From: Ignavibacteriales bacterium
GTDB taxonomy: Bacteria > Bacteroidota > Ignavibacteria > Ignavibacteriales > Ignavibacteriaceae
DNA: 9,329 bases
Direction of reading: 5' to 3'
NCBI GenBank assembly: GCA_027347125.1
Contig: DAIERC010000008.1
Coordinates: 1 to 9,329 of the forward strand
A program made the translations under genes and the position numbers. The notes beneath the pieces were generated by a model. It saw only the letters and a program-made list of their open reading frames with translations. It was not told the DNA's origin and did no database searches. This document shows, one piece after another, positions 6,007 to 9,329 of the stretch (within the stretch, counting starts at the first letter, position 1; every line of letters begins with the position of its first letter).

Positions 6007-8355
6007 CTAGCATCCTTCTTTTATTGCCGATTCTTTTTTCTTCGGTTGAATATTAAATGTTCTATTTTGTTCCTCCTGCTGTTGAACTCCTGAAACCTTA
6101 GTTGCCGAAACACCGGTCATGCTAACCTCAACGGTAGGTGTTAATGGGTTATCATCTACAAGCAGCCGAACAAAATTTACACGCAGACCGGTGCCGCCGC
6201 TTATAGGATCGACATTATATTTGGAGATAAGATTATTATCCGATACATTCCGCCTAGTATAATCCAACAAACCTCTGTCGTTACCTCCAAAGCCGTGAGG
6301 AAGGAAGACAGCGTCGGGTCTCATACCGGGGGTCATAAGTATTTTTATTTTATCAGACCTTATGCCGTCCTGGTTTTCAACAATTACTTCATCATCATTT
6401 TTCAATCCCATGCTTCTTCCGATGGTTTCATTTATCCAGAGATGGGGTTCGGAAATAATTGTGTTTAACCATGGATTGCTTTCGGTTTTACCGTGCGAAT
6501 GAACGGGCATTAAACCATAAACCAACCTGAAATAACCTTTGCCGGGATCATTTACAGGCTCATATTTAGGCAGCGGATCAAAGCCTAAATCTTTAAGTTC
6601 TTTAGAATAAAGATGAACTTTTTTATCAGAAGTTTTGAACTGGTAAGATTCACCCGGATTTAAATAAATTTTAGCCGGGAAGGTTACAACGCCGTCTTTC
6701 TTAAGTTTAGTAAATGATATTCCGGAATCTTTAAGCTGGTATTTAATTACATCTTCGTAATCATTATATGGATAGTAAGCCGATAGCCCCAGCCGTTTAC
6801 CAAGTTCCATTGCAATCCACCATCCGGGTTTTGTGTTGTGTTGTCTTTTTACAACCGGCTGCCTTAAAGATACATATTGCTTATACCATCCTGTTACCGT
6901 CATTAAAGAATCGTACCGTTCCAGGTATGTATCTTCGGGTAAAACAACATCAGCATACCAGGTAGGTTCGGTAGGCCTTACATCAACCACCGCGTAAAAG
7001 TCCAAGTTGTCAATAGCTTTTCTTGTGTCTCTTTTATTGGGTATGCTATTAAAAATATTCTGGCCGAACACCATCCATGATTTTATCGGATAAGGTTGCT
7101 GAGAAAGAGTAGCCTTAACCAATTCTTGCGTTAAACCTTCATCGGGATTAGCAAACGGGAAACGGTAACCTGCACCGTCAACCCTTTCTCTCTTTGGTTT
7201 TGGTGCATCCGGAATATTAAGAGCATTGTAACTTGCAGGGAAAGCAGACTTAAGGAAGTAACCGCCTTTTTGTCCCCAAATACCAAGTATGGCCGAAAGT
7301 ATAGCCATGGCTCTTGCACGCTGAACATCATTTCCGTACCATGCAACGTGGCGGCCTGGATGAACTAGAACAGCCGGTTTAGCATCCATCATAGCTCTGG
7401 CGGTTTCTCTAATTGTGCTTGCCGGAATTTCAGTAATTTTTTCGGCCCACTCCGGAGTAAATTCTTTTACATGAGAAACGAGTTCCGAAAAACCGGTAGT
7501 AGAATTTCTAACAAAATTTTCATCGTATCCTTTTTGATTTATAATTTCGTTTATCCATGCCAGTACCAGTGCAGTATCGGTTCCGGGTTTTATTGGCAGC
7601 CACCATTTAGCTTTACTAGCGGCGGTAGAAAAGCGCGGATCGACGGCAATTAATTGTGCGCCGTTGGCAAGTCCATCTGTAAAATCTATAATTTGCCCAG
7701 TGTGAATATTTTCACCTAGAGCGCTGCCGATAAGTGTAATTACTTTTGCGTTGGATAGATCAATTCTTTCAGGCGAGCCTAAGTTTTCGCCGTAAGTTAA
7801 CTCGTAGCCAACATCTCTGGAGCCTTTGCATTGCGCGAATGAAGGTGCGGCACTATTGGGAGAACCCCAAAATTTGTACATATCGCTAATGAAATATCCG
7901 GAGGCGCCGTGAGAGAACAGAGCATTAGATTCAACGCCGTATTTTTTTGCAACGGCAAGTAATTTCTCGGCGGTGTAATCCAAAGCTTCTTTCCAGCTCA
8001 CTTCTTTCCAATTTCCACTGCCTCTTTCACCAACGCGGATCATAGGATTTTTGAGACGATCTTTTTCGTACACCAGCGAAACACCTGCGTTACCGCGCGC
8101 GCAAATTTTACCCCTGTTATTAGGGTGAAGAGGATTACCTTCTATATTTACTAATTTACCGTCTTCAACAGTAGCTATTATTCCGCATCTCCAAAAACAT
8201 TGTTCGCAAGTACTTGGAATCTTTTCAATTTTTTTTGGCTCTTTTCTAATAGCCGCTTTTGTTTTTGAAGTTGAAGCCGATAAACCGACGGCTGCTCCGG
8301 TACCCACAGTACCGCTTATTTTTAGGAAAGACCGCCGAGAGATTTTCTTCTCCAA
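6007..8355 (-). CDS. Tat-exported molybdopterin oxidoreductase, PsrA/PhsA (polysulfide/thiosulfate reductase) type
   Basis: This 782-residue catalytic subunit of the DMSO reductase superfamily starts with a twin-arginine signal (SRRSFLK, residues 6-12), so the enzyme works outside the cytoplasm. Cys50, Cys53, Cys57 and Cys85 bind the [4Fe-4S] cluster. Cys176 in SFAQCKGSRD is the likely Mo ligand; its codon is TGC, so it is not selenocysteine. YGENLGSPERIDL, the VDPRFSTAA segment and the C-terminal cofactor domain (MPVHSHGKTESNPWLN and beyond) resemble the polysulfide/thiosulfate reductase branch, but tetrathionate, arsenate or other oxyanion activity cannot be excluded by eye. The start is TTG, five bases after GGAGGT; the ATG four bases upstream is out of frame. 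A Gln-rich tail of about 30 residues ends in AIKEGC, shared with the rhodanese-like protein of this operon. It forms a complex with the two genes that follow. Confidence 0.88.
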   Translation of the reverse strand: MEKKISRRSFLKISGTVGTGAAVGLSASTSKTKAAIRKEPKKIEKIPSTCEQCFWRCGIIATVEDGKLVNIEGNPLHPNNRGKICARGNAGVSLVYEKDRLKNPMIRVGERGSGNWKEVSWKEALDYTAEKLLAVAKKYGVESNALFSHGASGYFISDMYKFWGSPNSAAPSFAQCKGSRDVGYELTYGENLGSPERIDLSNAKVITLIGSALGENIHTGQIIDFTDGLANGAQLIAVDPRFSTAASKAKWWLPIKPGTDTALVLAWINEIINQKGYDENFVRNSTTGFSELVSHVKEFTPEWAEKITEIPASTIRETARAMMDAKPAVLVHPGRHVAWYGNDVQRARAMAILSAILGIWGQKGGYFLKSAFPASYNALNIPDAPKPKRERVDGAGYRFPFANPDEGLTQELVKATLSQQPYPIKSWMVFGQNIFNSIPNKRDTRKAIDNLDFYAVVDVRPTEPTWYADVVLPEDTYLERYDSLMTVTGWYKQYVSLRQPVVKRQHNTKPGWWIAMELGKRLGLSAYYPYNDYEDVIKYQLKDSGISFTKLKKDGVVTFPAKIYLNPGESYQFKTSDKKVHLYSKELKDLGFDPLPKYEPVNDPGKGYFRLVYGLMPVHSHGKTESNPWLNTIISEPHLWINETIGRSMGLKNDDEVIVENQDGIRSDKIKILMTPGMRPDAVFLPHGFGGNDRGLLDYTRRNVSDNNLISKYNVDPISGGTGLRVNFVRLLVDDNPLTPTVEVSMTGVSATKVSGVQQQEEQNRTFNIQPKKKESAIKEGC

Positions 8356-8418
8356 GCATTACCTCCGATTCTTATAAATGTCGATAAACGTATTTCTTTT
8401 AACTAAAAAATTTAATTA

Positions 8419-8859
8419 TTACTTTATAACAGATATCAATTTTTCTTTTAAACTCTTGCATTCGCCGTAGTCTTTGTATACTGAACAATCTCTGCATTCA
8501 TTCGTAGCGCAAATGTTATCCGAATGTTTAAAAGTCCAGCATGGGTTTGAGTGAGATTTATACGCTTCACAGTTTTCTCTATCCTTCGACGAGCACTTTA
8601 TAATATCCCAGCATGGAATTAAGGAGTAAATTGTTTTTATTCCATTGATGCTTATCTTGCTCTCATTAATGGCTCTTCTTATACAGTTTAATCTCTCAAT
8701 GTCCGCTTTGGAGTATAGCCTGTGGTTTGATTTTTTTTTAAACGGAACTACTAATCCTTCTCTCTCATACATTCTCAAGGTATGAACCGATATATCAAGT
8801 ATCCTGGCCGCTACGCTTATCGGGAATAAAGGTACTTCTATATTGTCTAAATTTTCCAT
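8419..8859 (-). CDS. MerR-family regulator with cysteine-rich C-terminal domain
   Basis: This protein has 146 residues. Residues 11-80 form a MerR-type winged helix-turn-helix: ISVAARILDISVHTLRMYEREGL, then HRLYSKADIERLNCI. The start resembles HspR-like members. In place of a long dimerisation coil it carries a compact tail with eight cysteines (83, 89, 97, 107, 117, 122, 125, 134) in a CW...C...C...CW...C...CxxC...C pattern, the CW-type cysteine-rich module found in various signalling proteins. Such a tail could bind an iron-sulfur cluster or zinc, or react with sulfane sulfur, making it a candidate redox or sulfur sensor. It is first in the operon, 63 bases ahead of the molybdoenzyme gene, so it very likely controls the operon and itself. 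No good Shine-Dalgarno sequence precedes its ATG, unlike the strong sites of the genes behind it. Confidence 0.85.
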   Translation of the reverse strand: MENLDNIEVPLFPISVAARILDISVHTLRMYEREGLVVPFKKKSNHRLYSKADIERLNCIRRAINESKISINGIKTIYSLIPCWDIIKCSSKDRENCEAYKSHSNPCWTFKHSDNICATNECRDCSVYKDYGECKSLKEKLISVIK

Positions 8860-8882
8860 GTATAAAACAAATGAGCCTTAAT

Positions 8883-8928
8883 ATTTGGTATTTATAAATA
8901 TCAAATTCTTTGCCACTTGTATGTGCAA
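8883..8928 (-). promoter_or_regulatory. Candidate MerR-type promoter and operator dyad of the operon
   Basis: A 24-base dyad at 8883-8906 has the perfect core TATTTATAAATA (8889-8900) and outer arms ATTTG / CAAAT, with one mismatched pair. It lies 23 bases upstream of the regulator ATG. On the - strand, TTGCAC (8928-8923) is followed after exactly 19 bases by TGATAT (8903-8898), which overlaps the dyad. A 19-base spacer is typical of promoters activated by MerR proteins. In classical cases, though, the dyad lies within the spacer rather than over the -10 box, so repression is also possible. The sequence features are seen; the function is inferred. Confidence 0.35.
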
Positions 8929-8970
8929 GAAATTTTTTATTAAATGAATAGTAATTCGTTTTCCTTTTTC

Positions 8971-9004
8971 ATAAAAAAGAAAAAACAATATATTGTTTCT
9001 TTTG
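8971..9004 (-). terminator. A/T-rich hairpin with T run, probable terminator after mobA
   Basis: The perfect 16-base palindrome AAACAATATATTGTTT (8983-8998) is flanked by A-rich and T-rich arms. On the - strand it is followed by TTTCTTTTTT, so it resembles an intrinsic terminator for a transcript coming from mobA. The stem is almost free of GC pairs, which makes it weak, and a palindrome like this could instead be an operator. Confidence 0.4.
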
Positions 9005-9182
9005 GATGGGAAAATGCTGGCAACTTTTATTTGCGGACAAAAGTTTATACAGGCAAGTAACAGTAATATTTTTTAGTGATCAAATTAATTTTTGCTTCAC
9101 CTGAATCAAGATTTGTTTTGGGAAAATTGGGAATAATTTAAGTGCAGGTTTAAACTTAAGTTCAAGAATTAGGTTGTAATTA

Positions 9183-9329
9183 TTAAGCGGAGACGTTGCC
9201 GGATATTTCTAATCTATTTTTTACAATGTCGTAATCGTCTCTTTTGTTCATGTTAAAGAAAGTATCTTTTTTATAGAAGGGAAGCAGCTCGGCGTCAATT
9301 ATTTCCGCGCCAACTATGTCAATTAAGCC
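9183..9329 (-). CDS. mobA: MobA-like molybdenum cofactor guanylyltransferase, C-terminal end only
   Basis: The last 48 codons of a gene entering from the right edge end at TAA (9185-9183). The fragment contains KKDTFFNMNKRDDYDIV, which matches the F-x-N-x-N-(T)-x-x-D/E-(L) motif close to the C-terminus of MobA proteins. MobA transfers GMP from GTP to Mo-molybdopterin in the cytoplasm, making the bis-guanine dinucleotide cofactor that DMSO reductase-family enzymes require. That suits the molybdoenzyme encoded just downstream on the same strand. The usual Thr-Pro after the asparagine is replaced by Lys-Arg. With only the end visible, a related nucleotidyltransferase is possible. Confidence 0.65.
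   Translation of the reverse strand, partial: GLIDIVGAEIIDAELLPFYKKDTFFNMNKRDDYDIVKNRLEISGNVSA

Larger units (their letters stand above)
8860..9182. other. 323-base non-coding region upstream of the regulator gene
   Basis: No credible gene is seen; the longest ATG frame here is about 32 codons with no ribosome binding site. The region is A/T-rich and full of inverted repeats. They are the 24-base dyad at 8883-8906, the palindrome at 8983-8998, a 7-base stem with a 10-base loop (AACTTTT 9022-9028, AAAAGTT 9039-9045), an imperfect repeat GTGATCAAA / TTTGCTTCAC (9076-9100), and TTAAGT / ACTTAA near 9143-9160. It should hold the end of the mobA transcript and the promoter of the regulator-reductase operon. 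I recognise no known riboswitch in it. Confidence 0.6.

Noticed and set aside
7828..7830. Possible selenocysteine at the Mo-ligand position
   Set aside because: The codon is TGC, ordinary cysteine, and no in-frame TGA occurs in the gene.
9014..9112. Small + strand open frame starting at an ATG near 9006-9014
   Set aside because: About 32 codons, no Shine-Dalgarno sequence, no recognisable features, and overlaps the inverted repeats.

Overview
The window looks like a low-GC member of the Bacteroidetes/Chlorobi/Ignavibacteria side of the tree, most likely an anaerobic or facultative sulfur- or metal-respiring bacterium. This is inferred from the FadL-type outer-membrane protein (a Gram-negative envelope), the codon style, the period-7 intergenic repeat and the gene content. 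No rRNA, tRNA or other phylogenetic marker is present to prove it.

Left part (1-2510): the 3' end of a NuoF-type flavoprotein gene on the + strand runs into a convergent ferritin gene on the - strand. A degenerate heptad-repeat array separates them. Next comes a FadL/OmpP1-family outer-membrane transporter on the - strand, with its own strong terminator hairpin.

Central part (2637-8859), all on the - strand and very tightly packed: this reads as one transcription unit. In transcription order it holds a MerR-family regulator with a cysteine-rich tail, a Tat-exported molybdopterin oxidoreductase of the PsrA/PhsA type, a four-cluster ferredoxin subunit with a C-terminal membrane helix, a FdnI/PhsC-like di-heme cytochrome b, two half-size YeeE/YedE sulfur transporters and a membrane-anchored rhodanese-like protein. 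It ends at a clear intrinsic terminator (2637-2680). The genes overlap or are spaced by only a few bases from 8355 to 2684. The A-B-C subunits form a membrane-bound molybdoenzyme with its active site outside the cytoplasm, the layout of thiosulfate/polysulfide reductases. The transporters and the rhodanese-like protein point to sulfane sulfur (thiosulfate, polysulfide or tetrathionate) as substrate or product. A partial mobA at the right edge (9183-9329, - strand) would make the guanine dinucleotide form of the cofactor for the oxidoreductase.

Most interesting observation: the molybdoenzyme and the rhodanese-like protein, otherwise unrelated, both end in the same six residues, AIKEGC, with cysteine as the last residue. 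The rhodanese domain lacks the usual catalytic cysteine in its active-site loop. This suggests a sulfur-handling system in which C-terminal cysteine arms, rather than a classical rhodanese thiol, carry sulfur, loosely analogous to the C-terminal cysteine arms of SoxY or DsrC. That functional reading is inference; the sequence match and the missing cysteine are directly visible.
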